In this document: positions 15,795 through 23,945 of the stretch, one piece after another
How the letters are laid out: every line of letters begins with the position of its first letter
Position numbering within the stretch: position 1 is the stretch's first letter
Assembly (NCBI GenBank): GCA_036675505.1
Contig: JAKFEW010000143.1
Coordinates: 181,209 to 245,208 of the forward strand
Source of the DNA: JAKFEW01 sp036675505
Lineage (GTDB): Bacteria > Cyanobacteriota > Sericytochromatia > S15B-MN24 > JAQBPE01
Direction of reading: 5' to 3'
Length of the DNA: 64,000 bases
Position numbers and translations under genes: made by a program
The notes under the pieces: model-generated
Database searches by the model: none
What the model saw: the letters and a program-made list of their open reading frames with translations, nothing else
Told to the model about the DNA's origin: nothing

Positions 15795-17163
15795 TTGCGT
15801 CCTTTCGCGTGATCAAATTCGGCCGCAGGTAGGCCTCGGTGATTTCCTTGATCAGCGGCGTGGGCGCCGCGATCATGGTGGGTTCCTCGGGCCGGTCCAT
15901 CGCCAGCGGCATGAGCTTGAGGCGCTGGACCGGGGAGTCCGTGCGCTCGCCCGGCGCGACCGGCGTGCCGATCAGCGGCAGCAGGGACAGGCGGTACATC
16001 GCGAGCGCGGGCTCGTCGACGGTGGCGTATTCGTAGAGCGGGATCGGGCCGCGGGCATTGGCGAACTTCTCGAGGTCCGCGACCGCCTCGGCGATCGTCT
16101 CGCGGTTGTGGGTGACGATGGTGGTGGTGGCGACCGGCACCGGCTCGTTCCATTCCTCTTCCTCGAGCTCGATCAGCTCGCGGTGGAGGTGGTACTCGGC
16201 GGCGGCGACGAGCAGGCCCTCGTCGAAGAAGGGCGGCATGAAGGCCGGGCAGCGGAAGGCGTCGGCGGCGATCGCCGCGAGGTCGTCCACGCTGGCCTTC
16301 ATCAACATCTTCGTGATGTCGACCTGGTTGATGCCGCCGTCCAGCGTGACGAATTGCTCGCCCATGCCGGTGAGCACGCGGATCAGCTCGGAGCGGTAGG
16401 CGTGCAGCTGGCTCAGGTGCTGGTGGATCGCCTGGTACTCGTGCTGGATCTCCCGGCGGGAGAGGTCCAGGCCATCCAGCACGCGGCGCGTCTCGGCCGA
16501 GAGCGCGAGGCACTGGTCGAGCTGGTCCTGCACTTCCATGAGGCGGACCTCGGAGTGCGAGTCCAGCGCCTCCAGCAGCGTCTGGGCGAGCCCGTCGAAG
16601 CGCGCGCGCAGGTTGTAGAGCACGTCCAGCGGGTCGTAACCCATCTGGAGGCAGAACTCGACGCCATAGAGCGCGATGCCCATCTCCTGCCGTTGGGGCG
16701 AGGACTGGGCGAGCATGCCGAGCATGGCCGCCGCGTTGACGCCCATCTCGGTCCAGCAGTAGCCGCGCGAGCGGTCGAACTCGAGCCAGCCGTAGGTGCG
16801 GAACGTGGTGACCAGATTGTCGAGCGCCTCGGGCGCGAGCCAGGGCAGCACACGCTGCATGGCGTCCTTGTCCCAGAAGCGCTCCCGGCAGCTCGCGAAC
16901 AGCTCGCGGATGAACGCGACGCGGATGACGAAGGCCGCCTCGTTGGCACCGCGCGTGAGCGCGAGGAACAGCGGGAACAGGCTATGGAAGCCCTGGTTCA
17001 GGCGCAGCGCGTCGACCTGGTCGGCACGCCAACCATCGGCGAGGAAATGTTCGACCGCCCGGCGGCGGACGGGCGCCGTCGGGGCGTCGTCGTCCTCTAC
17101 CAGGGCGGGCGGGATCGAGCTTCGCTCGTTCCCTTTGATCATCGGGCGGGGCTCGAGCAGCAA
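15778..17163 (-). CDS. kleisin-like subunit (MksF/JetA-like)
   Basis: 461 residues from a TTG at 17163 with AAGGAG 6 nt upstream; an ATG at 17142 is the alternative. Residues about 30-140 form a helical, winged-helix-like N-domain (FHSLFPLFLALTRG, then LDNLVTTFRTYGWLEFDRSRG). A long helical middle (about 150-290) has heptads, and the C-terminal 150 residues carry acidic (ELEEEEWNEP) and mixed segments. This arrangement fits MukF/MksF/JetA, which bridge SMC heads and bind kite subunits. First gene of the operon. I cannot identify the kleisin from a signature motif alone, so the call leans on operon context. Confidence 0.65.
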   Translation of the reverse strand: MLLEPRPMIKGNERSSIPPALVEDDDAPTAPVRRRAVEHFLADGWRADQVDALRLNQGFHSLFPLFLALTRGANEAAFVIRVAFIRELFASCRERFWDKDAMQRVLPWLAPEALDNLVTTFRTYGWLEFDRSRGYCWTEMGVNAAAMLGMLAQSSPQRQEMGIALYGVEFCLQMGYDPLDVLYNLRARFDGLAQTLLEALDSHSEVRLMEVQDQLDQCLALSAETRRVLDGLDLSRREIQHEYQAIHQHLSQLHAYRSELIRVLTGMGEQFVTLDGGINQVDITKMLMKASVDDLAAIAADAFRCPAFMPPFFDEGLLVAAAEYHLHRELIELEEEEWNEPVPVATTTIVTHNRETIAEAVADLEKFANARGPIPLYEYATVDEPALAMYRLSLLPLIGTPVAPGERTDSPVQRLKLMPLAMDRPEEPTMIAAPTPLIKEITEAYLRPNLITRKDANGRAV

Positions 17164-17224
17164 GCGACGCTCCTTCAAAGCCGGGAAACGGGGGCGTGGC
17201 GGGTATATCCCCCGCCGGGCCCCC

Positions 17225-17230
17225 ATCATA
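17225..17230 (-). promoter_or_regulatory. candidate -10 (TATGAT) for the condensin operon
   Basis: TATGAT on the minus strand, 62 nt before the preferred TTG start. It overlaps two in-frame ATG codons, which argues against those being the translation start. No clear -35. Confidence 0.35.
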
Positions 17231-17361
17231 GCGTGTTATGTACCGAGCGTTGGTGCGATCCATCACAAACACGCCCGGGAAGGTCCGTTTGATCGGCTTG
17301 AGCGGCCTATCTAACGAATTGAGAACGCATGTTCGGCCTGGCTGGTGCGCCGCCCATTCAG

Positions 17362-18174
17362 CTAGGCCAGGCGCGCCGGCGCGTGCTTTTGGACAGCCCG
17401 GCCGACGGAGCTCGCCACCGAGATCATGGTCCTGTCCAGGACGTCGCGCATGGCCTGCGAGAGGCCGGGCTTGTGGGCGTCGTAGAGGTCGAAGAGCGCC
17501 TGGAGCTCGGCGCCGATGCTGGCGGCCGTATGGGGGCTGGACGGGTTGGCGAGGCCCTCGCGTGCGGCCGTTCGCAGGGTCGTGGTCACGCGGCGGGTGG
17601 CCGCGACGATTTCGGCGTCGTGGCCGGTGAACGCGGTGATCACCTTGTTGAGATCGCCGAAGACGGTCAGGTAGACGTCGTGCGGGGCCCGGACGTTGCG
17701 TCCCAGGGCCGCGAAGGCGTCGAGGTTGCGGCGCGCGTGCGTCAGCGATTCGCCACGGCCGGGGGCCGGCGCTGCCGGCGGGCTGGCGACCGCGCGGGGG
17801 CCGGTCGGCTTCACCGTGGGGAGGCTCGGGCGCGCTGCGGGAGCGGTCGGGCGTGCCTGGGGAGCGGCGGCGTCCCGCTCACCGCCGAGCAGCCCGGCGA
17901 GCTTCTTCAGGCCGCCGCTGATCGTGCCGCTGAAAATCGCCTTCCGCCGGGCCGGGGTTGGCTGGAGGTTCTTCTGCATAGCCGCCTTCAAGGGAAAATC
18001 CGCCTTGATCGCCGATTCGAGCGTCAACGTGTCACGAAGGTCCTTCCGGCCGGTCGGGGCCTCGCCATCCCGCGGCTGCTCGGCCCGCCGCACCTGATTC
18101 TTCACCCCCGGCGTCCCGGGTCGATCGGGACGGCGGTCGGCCGCACCCGGCTTCTGATTGATCCGGTTCATCAT
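17362..18174 (-). CDS. unrecognised protein A: basic/Pro-rich N-terminus plus helical F-LG-AP module
   Basis: 270 residues from the ATG at 18174 (GGAGGAG upstream). The first 60 residues are Arg/Pro-rich and probably disordered, then a short helical part, an Ala/Pro linker (about 100-140), and a C-terminal module of about 115 residues beginning LDAFAALGRNVRAP and ending VGRAVQKH. That module is recognisably the same as two modules in protein C (19041-20312): shared features are the F..LG....AP start, a TIGA.L..LF.LY-type centre, and a V..KH end. No signal peptide, TM or catalytic motif. Expressed from a strong, AT-rich promoter shared with protein C. Not a family I know. Confidence 0.7.
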   Translation of the reverse strand: MMNRINQKPGAADRRPDRPGTPGVKNQVRRAEQPRDGEAPTGRKDLRDTLTLESAIKADFPLKAAMQKNLQPTPARRKAIFSGTISGGLKKLAGLLGGERDAAAPQARPTAPAARPSLPTVKPTGPRAVASPPAAPAPGRGESLTHARRNLDAFAALGRNVRAPHDVYLTVFGDLNKVITAFTGHDAEIVAATRRVTTTLRTAAREGLANPSSPHTAASIGAELQALFDLYDAHKPGLSQAMRDVLDRTMISVASSVGRAVQKHAPARLA

Positions 18175-18211
18175 TGCCCCTCTCCTCCTCGCCGGCGGCA
18201 CCGGCCTGCGG

Positions 18212-18260
18212 CGCTCACAAGAACATCATAAACAGAATGTGTATATTGTCAACAATATAC
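18212..18260 (-). promoter_or_regulatory. strong sigma70 promoter of gene A (TTGACA - 16 nt - TATGAT) with 20-bp palindromic operator
   Basis: Minus strand: a perfect TTGACA (18252-18247), 16-nt spacer, TATGAT (18230-18225). Bases 18212-18230 (TATGATGTTCTTGTGAGCG) are identical to the promoter of gene C. Overlapping the -35 is a 20-bp inverted repeat at 18241-18260, GTATATTGT-TG-ACAATATAC, a likely repressor site. The whole stretch is strikingly AT-rich compared with its surroundings. Leader about 44 nt. Confidence 0.75.
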
Positions 18261-18275
18261 AATTAATATATCTAT

Positions 18276-18917
18276 TCAGGATGCACGCGCATCCCGGGCG
18301 ACGTCGGCGCTGCACCAGCCATAGCGTGGCTCGTGCCGGGCCGGGTTTGCCGGCGACCAGGCCGCGACCGGCGGCGGCTCGACGCGGATCGTCGAAACCC
18401 CTGTCCCGGCAAGCGCCTCGGCCTTGGCCTTCGCGGCCCGGTAGTCCTCGAAGGAGACGGCAGCGTGGTGGCGTGCTCCGTGGGCGATCGCCGCGACGAA
18501 CGCCTCGCCGGTCGTTCGCAGCCACCTGAGGCGCTCCGGCGCGGCGCCCACCTCGGCCTGCTCGAGGGCGTCGAACACGAAGACCAGCGTGGCGCCGATC
18601 AGCTCGGGCATGACGTCGCGGCCCGCCCGCGCATAGAGTGCCAGGCGTATGAGGTCGTCGAGCGGATCTCGCAGCGCCTCGGCCGGCTCGCCCAACCCGC
18701 AGGCCACGTCCTGCAGCTGGCCGGCGGCGCGAAGCAGACGGCCGGCGACGTCCCGCGAGGCCAGAACGTTGCAACGCAACCGGATGAATTCGCCGAGCGC
18801 CTGGTCCTTCCAGGCGGCGCGCGCCCGGCCGAGCTGGACCATCAATGCCTCGAGCGGACAATGGCCGTTCGGCGAGAGCGCCGTCACGCCAGGCGCAGCC
18901 CCAAGATTCGCACACAT
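18276..18917 (-). CDS. unrecognised helical protein B
   Basis: 213 residues from the ATG at 18917, preceded by GGAGGGAG at 5-6 nt. The sequence is mostly helical (Ala/Leu/Arg/Glu), with a central stretch (PLDDLIRLALYARAGRDVMP, then VFVFDALEQAEVG) that loosely resembles the helical modules of proteins A and C but not enough to claim homology. The C-terminal 45 residues are Pro-rich. No signal peptide or TM. It lies between A and C on the same strand, with its stop just upstream of gene A's promoter. Function unknown. Confidence 0.6.
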   Translation of the reverse strand: MCANLGAAPGVTALSPNGHCPLEALMVQLGRARAAWKDQALGEFIRLRCNVLASRDVAGRLLRAAGQLQDVACGLGEPAEALRDPLDDLIRLALYARAGRDVMPELIGATLVFVFDALEQAEVGAAPERLRWLRTTGEAFVAAIAHGARHHAAVSFEDYRAAKAKAEALAGTGVSTIRVEPPPVAAWSPANPARHEPRYGWCSADVARDARAS

Positions 18918-18952
18918 CTCGTCTCCCTCCACGCGCGGGTGTTCACCAAGGG

Positions 18953-18986
18953 CGGGCCGTGCCCCGCCTGGACGGAACACGGCCCG
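18953..18986. terminator. 9-bp inverted repeat between genes C and B
   Basis: CGGGCCGTG (18953-18961) and CACGGCCCG (18978-18986) pair perfectly around a 16-nt loop, about 55 nt past gene C's stop. No T-run follows, so terminator status is weak. Confidence 0.3.
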
Positions 18987-19040
18987 GTACGCAGCTCTGG
19001 TTCGCTCCGGCTTCGTCCGTTCGAGACGACCTTCGCCGGG

Positions 19041-20312
19041 CTACATCGGCTTGAATCCATGGGCCGCGAGATGGTCGGCCATGTTGAGGATTTCGCAGCG
19101 GACGCCATCGAGCGCCTTCCATGTGGTGCTTTCGGACGACACAGCATCCATCTGCATCCGGGTGCGCTTGATCAACTCGCGCAAATCGAAGGCGAGCCGG
19201 CGGGCTGTGTCCGTGTTGTCGCGGCCGTCATGCCAGACCAGGTCCAGGTGCTCCCGGAGGCCGATCAGCTTCGCCGTGAGGGTCTGATCGACGTTCGGCT
19301 CCCCCTTGAGCATGCCGAGCGCCTTGTTGGCGGCGTCCATGATGGGCTGGGCGATCGCCTCTGGAGCGAGGTGGTTCTTGCCGAGCGAATCGTAGAAATC
19401 GAGCGCCTTGTCGATGCGCTCATTCAGCTGGGTTTCCTTCGCCTGCGCTTCCGCCTGCGCCTTTTTCACCGGGTCCTCGGCGGGAGGCGATCCGGCGCCG
19501 CCGCGGCGAACGAGATCGGCAATCACCGTGTTCTGCTCATCGATTTTCTTCATCAAGTCGGCGACCAATTGCGTCAGGCCGGCGTTCGTCGTGTCGGCAG
19601 GCGGCATCGCGGCAGTCTGGACGGGCCCCGCGGCCTGGATCGGCACGGCGACCTGAAGCTGTTGGACGACCTGGACGGGGGGCGTGGGCGGCGTCGTGAC
19701 GGGAGCCGGCTGAGGGGCCAGGGTGTGCTTGTTCACCTGCCGCGCGATGTTCACGATCGCGTCGTCCAGCGTCTGGACGAGCAGTCCCGGGAGGTTCCGC
19801 ATCTTCTTCTCGTAGAGCTTGAAGAGCTTTTCCAGGTCGGCGCCGATGGTGGCCGCCGAGAGGTCCGATCCGTCTTGATCGCGGGTTTCGCCGTTCTGCG
19901 CGCGCCGCAGGCGATCGGCCAGATCGCACGTCTCGCGGGCGAGCGTTTCGTCCTTGCCCTTGAAAGCTCCGAACACCTTGTCGAGTATCGGCAGCGTCTT
20001 GTCCGCGATGGCCTGCGGCGCCTGGGTGTCGCCGCCGAGCCGGGAAAAGGCCTTGATGCGGTCGAACGGCTTCTCGTAGCTGGACCTGCGACCGGCGCCT
20101 GCCGTCGACGAGAGTTGCAGGTTGTCGAGGAGGTCCGGCCGGTTGTCGCGCTTGGCCAGAAACGTCGTGGCCTCGTTGACGTCGAACGTGGCGGGGACGG
20201 TATCCCGGGTCGCCTTGTTGTCGCGGAGCTTCTTCCATGCATTCTCCGCGTTCCGGTAGAAGGGCCGGCTGTGGGAGTCATAGGCCATGAAGTTCAGGTA
20301 GGACTTGTCCAT
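19041..20312 (-). CDS. unrecognised protein C: two F-LG-AP helical modules with Pro/Gln linker
   Basis: 423 residues from the ATG at 20312 (AAGGAG 7 nt upstream). Module 1 (about 82-195) begins IKAFSRLGGDTQAP, contains LPILDKVFGAFKGKDETLA and ATIGADLEKLFKLY, and ends VNKH. A Pro/Thr/Gln linker and short coiled coil (about 197-290) follow. Module 2 (about 300-420) begins LDFYDSLGKNHLAP, contains PIMDAANKALGMLKG and ends LAAHGFKPM. Internal duplication plus the copy in protein A define a three-member module set within 3 kb. No secretion signal, TM, or enzymatic motif. Function not recognised. Confidence 0.75.
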   Translation of the reverse strand: MDKSYLNFMAYDSHSRPFYRNAENAWKKLRDNKATRDTVPATFDVNEATTFLAKRDNRPDLLDNLQLSSTAGAGRRSSYEKPFDRIKAFSRLGGDTQAPQAIADKTLPILDKVFGAFKGKDETLARETCDLADRLRRAQNGETRDQDGSDLSAATIGADLEKLFKLYEKKMRNLPGLLVQTLDDAIVNIARQVNKHTLAPQPAPVTTPPTPPVQVVQQLQVAVPIQAAGPVQTAAMPPADTTNAGLTQLVADLMKKIDEQNTVIADLVRRGGAGSPPAEDPVKKAQAEAQAKETQLNERIDKALDFYDSLGKNHLAPEAIAQPIMDAANKALGMLKGEPNVDQTLTAKLIGLREHLDLVWHDGRDNTDTARRLAFDLRELIKRTRMQMDAVSSESTTWKALDGVRCEILNMADHLAAHGFKPM

Positions 20313-20347
20313 CTCTCGCTCTCCTTCGCTCACTGCGACACCGCCGT

Positions 20348-20388
20348 CGCTCACAAGAACATCATAGCTCAAATATATCTATTGTCAA
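20348..20388 (-). promoter_or_regulatory. strong sigma70 promoter of gene C, twin of the gene A promoter
   Basis: Minus strand: TTGACA (20388-20383), 16-nt spacer, TATGAT (20366-20361), then the same 19-nt block as gene A (20348-20366). A shorter inverted repeat TATTG-A-CAATA overlaps the -35, the counterpart of the 20-bp operator at gene A. ATAGATATATT also occurs in both regions, inside the spacer here and upstream of the -35 at gene A. Confidence 0.75.
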
Positions 20389-20547
20389 TATTGCACGACA
20401 AAAATGTCTATTTGCGATCTGGCGCACATCGCTCGGCCCCAGGTGCGGATGAAGGCGGGCGATGGCAGTGCAGGGCTGGTAGGAGGGCCCACCCGTCGGG
20501 CATGATGGACGCGTTGAGGCGCAAGCGCCGCGAGAGGACGACGTTCA

Positions 20548-21789
20548 ATGGGCAAGCTGGGGGTGGTGCTGTCGGGGGGCGTCGCGAAAGGCGCCTACGA
20601 GTGCGGCGTGATTCGGGCGATGGCCGAGCGCGGGCTCCAGCCGGACGTCATCGTGGGCATCTCCGCCGGCGCCATGAACGGCGCCATGATGGGCGGGATG
20701 ATCATGGGCGGCGAGTTCACGGTCGAGAACGTCGATCGCCGCATGATCAGCACCTGGACGGACCGCGTCAGCCTGCGGGACTTCTACCACAGCTTCGACG
20801 GCGACGACGCGATGCAGGACCTCGACCGCAAGTCGCTCAACAACCTGTTCCTGCGCTTCGGCATCGACCCGTTCGAAAAGGTCTACCTGCCCACCAAGAT
20901 CGACCCCAAGGCGCTCTCGACGCTCGAAAACATCCTGCGCGGCAACTTCGTGTCGATGTTCTCGCACGCGCACTTCCGCCAGCTCGCGCATGAGTGGACC
21001 TTCCCCGAGGAGATCGGGCGCGCTGTGAAGTTCTCGGCGGCGATCTGCAACCTGATGGGCTCGACCTCGCTCAACACCGAAGACGAGACAATCGAGCGCG
21101 CCTGGGCGCACTTCGAGGACTTCCACTGGTACCCGAAGATGCCGCGCACGCAGAACTTCATCCAGTTCAACCGGCTGCTCGACGTGGTGATGGCCAGCTC
21201 CTCGTTCCCGCTCGCGTTCTCGCCGATGCGGCTCACGCTGCCCGGCGCCACCAAGCCCGGCCTCTTCATCGACGGCGGCATGACCGACAACGCGCCGATC
21301 GGCAAGGCCATCAAGATGGACGCCGAGGTCGACACGATCCTGGTGGTGATGTCGACGACGATCGTGCCGCCGCCCGACGGCGAACCCGACGACATCCTCA
21401 AGATCTTCTCGCGGATGTGCGAGATGCTCGCCGGCAAGTTCATCATCAACAACTACCACCAGGTGCTCAAGGCCAACCGCCGCATCGCGGCCCTCCAGCG
21501 CATCATGGAGCGCGACGCCGGCGGCGAGCTGAAGGAGAGCGAGTTCAACGAGGACCTGGCGGTGGCGGCTGGCTTCCAGGGCATGGCGGACTTCCGCAAG
21601 CGGCGCGTGGTCCGCCTCATCCCGATCATCCCGTCCACGCCGCTCAAGGGCGACCTGTTCGCCGGCTTCCGCGACAAGAAGCTGCTCAAGAGCTACATCG
21701 ACCTCGGCTTCACGGACGCGCTCGCGATCTTCGATCAGCGGCTCAACGCGCTCGACGAGGTGGACGCCACGGCCCCGCTGCCGGGCTGA
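20548..21789 (+). CDS. patatin-like phospholipase/acylhydrolase
   Basis: 413 residues. Patatin-like enzymes hydrolyse acyl esters with a Ser-Asp dyad. The oxyanion loop is SGGVAKGAYECG near residue 10, the nucleophile elbow is GISAG (Ser39), and the catalytic Asp lies in IDGGMTDNAP. All three blocks are intact, so it should be active. There is no signal peptide or TM segment; a cytoplasmic or membrane-peripheral enzyme is likely. The region of about 90-160 is an insert absent from minimal patatins. AGAGG lies about 10 nt before the ATG. Divergent from gene C. Confidence 0.9.
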   Translation: MGKLGVVLSGGVAKGAYECGVIRAMAERGLQPDVIVGISAGAMNGAMMGGMIMGGEFTVENVDRRMISTWTDRVSLRDFYHSFDGDDAMQDLDRKSLNNLFLRFGIDPFEKVYLPTKIDPKALSTLENILRGNFVSMFSHAHFRQLAHEWTFPEEIGRAVKFSAAICNLMGSTSLNTEDETIERAWAHFEDFHWYPKMPRTQNFIQFNRLLDVVMASSSFPLAFSPMRLTLPGATKPGLFIDGGMTDNAPIGKAIKMDAEVDTILVVMSTTIVPPPDGEPDDILKIFSRMCEMLAGKFIINNYHQVLKANRRIAALQRIMERDAGGELKESEFNEDLAVAAGFQGMADFRKRRVVRLIPIIPSTPLKGDLFAGFRDKKLLKSYIDLGFTDALAIFDQRLNALDEVDATAPLPG

Positions 21790-21866
21790 GCGGGAACCGG
21801 GAGCGGCAACGGATCGTCACACCTCCAGGCGCCCGCGTGCGCTATTCTATCCGTGGAGGTGCTGTG

Positions 21867-22349
21867 ATGTTCCGACCTGTCTCCCTGGCCTTGCTCCTCG
21901 CCGCGACGTTCGCCGTCGCCGGCTGCGATACGCCCGTCGGCGCGCTGATTGGCGGCGCTGGTCCGACCATCAGCGGCACGGTGAAGGGGATGTCGGGCGC
22001 CGCGGTCCGCGTGGGCCTGATCGGCACGCCGCGGGCCGGCGCGAAGGAGCGCGAGATCGCGTCCGCGGCCACCTCCGGCGGCAGCTTCACGCTCACGCTG
22101 CCGGCCCGCCCGCCGATCGATCTGATGGAGCAGCCCGACGAGCAGCGCTCGATCGTGTTCTCGCTGCGCGCCTACGAGGATCGCAACGCCAACGGCGCGT
22201 TCGATGACGGCGAGCCGCTTTGCCAGTGCTCCTCGGGCTCGTTCCGCTATTTCTCGTCCGAGGGCCCGGCCGGGTCGTACAAGGCCGGCTGGAACACGTT
22301 CGCCGGCGGCCGCTACAGCCAGAGCTTCGACACCGCTTACGTGATCTGA
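21867..22349 (+). CDS. small lipoprotein with Ca-binding-like DxNxNG segment
   Basis: 160 residues from the ATG at 21867, GGAGGT 7 nt upstream; longer in-frame extensions read into the patatin gene and are rejected. The signal peptide ends in AVAGC, a strong lipobox. After a short linker comes a beta-rich domain (ISGTVKGMSGAAVRVGLIG), then AYEDRNANGAFDDGEPL, which resembles a dockerin/EF-hand-like calcium loop found in carbohydrate-binding or SdrD-like repeats. Envelope protein of unknown function. A TATTCT (21843-21848) could be its -10. Confidence 0.75.
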   Translation: MFRPVSLALLLAATFAVAGCDTPVGALIGGAGPTISGTVKGMSGAAVRVGLIGTPRAGAKEREIASAATSGGSFTLTLPARPPIDLMEQPDEQRSIVFSLRAYEDRNANGAFDDGEPLCQCSSGSFRYFSSEGPAGSYKAGWNTFAGGRYSQSFDTAYVI

Positions 22350-22379
22350 CCCCGAGGCCTGACCGATCCTCGCCAGGCG

Positions 22380-23780
22380 TCAGTCGCCGGCCTGGCAGAC
22401 GCGGTCGCGGCCGAGGTGCTTGGCGCGGTAAAGCGCCTGGTCCGCGGCGTTGAAGAGCTCACGGGCGTCGAAGACGTCGCCCGGGTAGGTGGCGACGCCC
22501 AGGCTCGCCGTGAATCGGCCGCCGCGCACCTCGGCCTGCTCGGGCAGCGACCGGATTCCCTCGATCACCTTGTTCGCGGCCGCCAGCGCGCCGCCCCGAT
22601 CCGTATGGGGCAGGACGATTACGAACTCCTCGCCGCCGTAGCGGGCCACGAAATCGGTGGAACGCACGACCTGGCCGAGGCGGCCGGCCAGGGCCTTGAG
22701 CAGGGCGTCGCCGGCCTCGTGGCCGTAGGTGTCGTTGTAGCGCTTGAAGTGGTCCGCGTCGACGACCACCACCGAGAGGGACGAGCCGTGGCGCTCGGAC
22801 AGCTTGATTTCGCGGTTGATGAAGGCCTCGAACGTGCGGCGGTTGGCGAGGCCGGTCAGCGGGTCGTGGCTCGCCTGGAACGTCAGGCGCTCGAAGGCGC
22901 CTACGGTGCGCAGGCCTGTGGCGGTGGCGGTGGCGATCGCCGCCATCGCGTTCTCGAGCCCTGGATCGAGCGCCGGCCGCTTCGGCACGAGCTGGAACAC
23001 GCCGACGAGCGCGTCGCCGTCGAAGACCGGGGCGAGCACGCAGGTGCGCAGGCTGCCTGACCGGTCGGGCAGGGCCGCCGTGCGAGGCTGGCGCTGGGCG
23101 ATCACCTCCTGGAACAGCGCACCCGGGACCGGCAAGTCGAGCCGTTCGGAGGACGCGCAGCAGGCCTCGAGGCCGGCGCCGGCCTGTACGTAGCGCCAGA
23201 ACACGACCTGGAGCCCGCGGAGCTGGCGCGCGACGAGCGCGACGACCCGGTGCAGGTAGGCTTCCGCGTTGGTCGGCTCCTGGGCGAGGGCCAGCACGTC
23301 GCCGCGCAGCCGCCAGGCGAGCGCCCGCCGGCGGTCTTGCACGCCGGCCGCCGCGGCGAGCCGGGCGTCGGCCAGCCGGGTGATCGTGGGCTGCAGCCAG
23401 GCGGCCCATTCGATCAGGCGATCGCGCTGGCGCTCCGTCAGGCCGCGCGCCACCAGCTGGCCGACCTCGCGATCGCCGTCGGCCCACAGGATCGTGTACG
23501 CGGCGGCAGGCAGGTGGGCCTGATCCGGCGCCGCCTCGAGCGTCGCGATCACGTCGAGCCGGGGGGCGGCGATCGCCACCTCCCCGCCGAACGGCGCGCC
23601 GAAGGCCTCCCGCAGGCCCGCGAGCAGCGCCCGGGCGCCCTCCTCGGCCGTGGCGGCGCCGGCCAGGCGCGCGAGCAAGGGCACGAGATCCGCGAGCATC
23701 GCCGCGGACCGCCGCCTGGGGGCGTCGGCGTCCACGAACGCCGGCTTCGAGACGAGGCGACGGTCGTGGCCTCCATCCAT
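22380..23780 (-). CDS. GAF-GGDEF diguanylate cyclase
   Basis: 466 residues. The C-terminal domain (about 300-460) makes cyclic di-GMP: it has DPLTGLANRRTFE, VVDADHFKRYND for Mg/GTP binding, and the active-site GGEEF. An inhibitory I-site RxxD (RSTD) lies five residues before GGEEF, so product inhibition is expected. About 150-290 looks like a GAF domain; the first 140 residues are helical and may sense a second input. No TM segment. GAGAGGA lies about 10 nt before the ATG. Convergent with the small lipoprotein gene. Confidence 0.93.
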   Translation of the reverse strand: MDGGHDRRLVSKPAFVDADAPRRRSAAMLADLVPLLARLAGAATAEEGARALLAGLREAFGAPFGGEVAIAAPRLDVIATLEAAPDQAHLPAAAYTILWADGDREVGQLVARGLTERQRDRLIEWAAWLQPTITRLADARLAAAAGVQDRRRALAWRLRGDVLALAQEPTNAEAYLHRVVALVARQLRGLQVVFWRYVQAGAGLEACCASSERLDLPVPGALFQEVIAQRQPRTAALPDRSGSLRTCVLAPVFDGDALVGVFQLVPKRPALDPGLENAMAAIATATATGLRTVGAFERLTFQASHDPLTGLANRRTFEAFINREIKLSERHGSSLSVVVVDADHFKRYNDTYGHEAGDALLKALAGRLGQVVRSTDFVARYGGEEFVIVLPHTDRGGALAAANKVIEGIRSLPEQAEVRGGRFTASLGVATYPGDVFDARELFNAADQALYRAKHLGRDRVCQAGD

Positions 23781-23945
23781 GGCGACGATCCTCTCACAAC
23801 GAGGCTACATTCGGCCAAAGGCCCGTGCGATACGGTGCCTGCCTCAGTGTAGGCGCGCGGCGCTGGACCGACCAAGTGCCGGGTCGCCGAAACGACGAGG
23901 CAACCTTGGCCGACTTGCCCAAGTGGAATCCGGGAAGGCGCCCGA

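Noticed and set aside
12228..17163. Complete four-gene Wadjet (JetABCD) defence system
   Set aside because: No TOPRIM-type JetD gene lies in or next to the operon, so the full system cannot be claimed.
20994..21866. Long in-frame extension upstream of the small lipoprotein
   Set aside because: It overlaps the patatin gene in another frame; the ATG at 21867 has a good ribosome site and starts the signal peptide.
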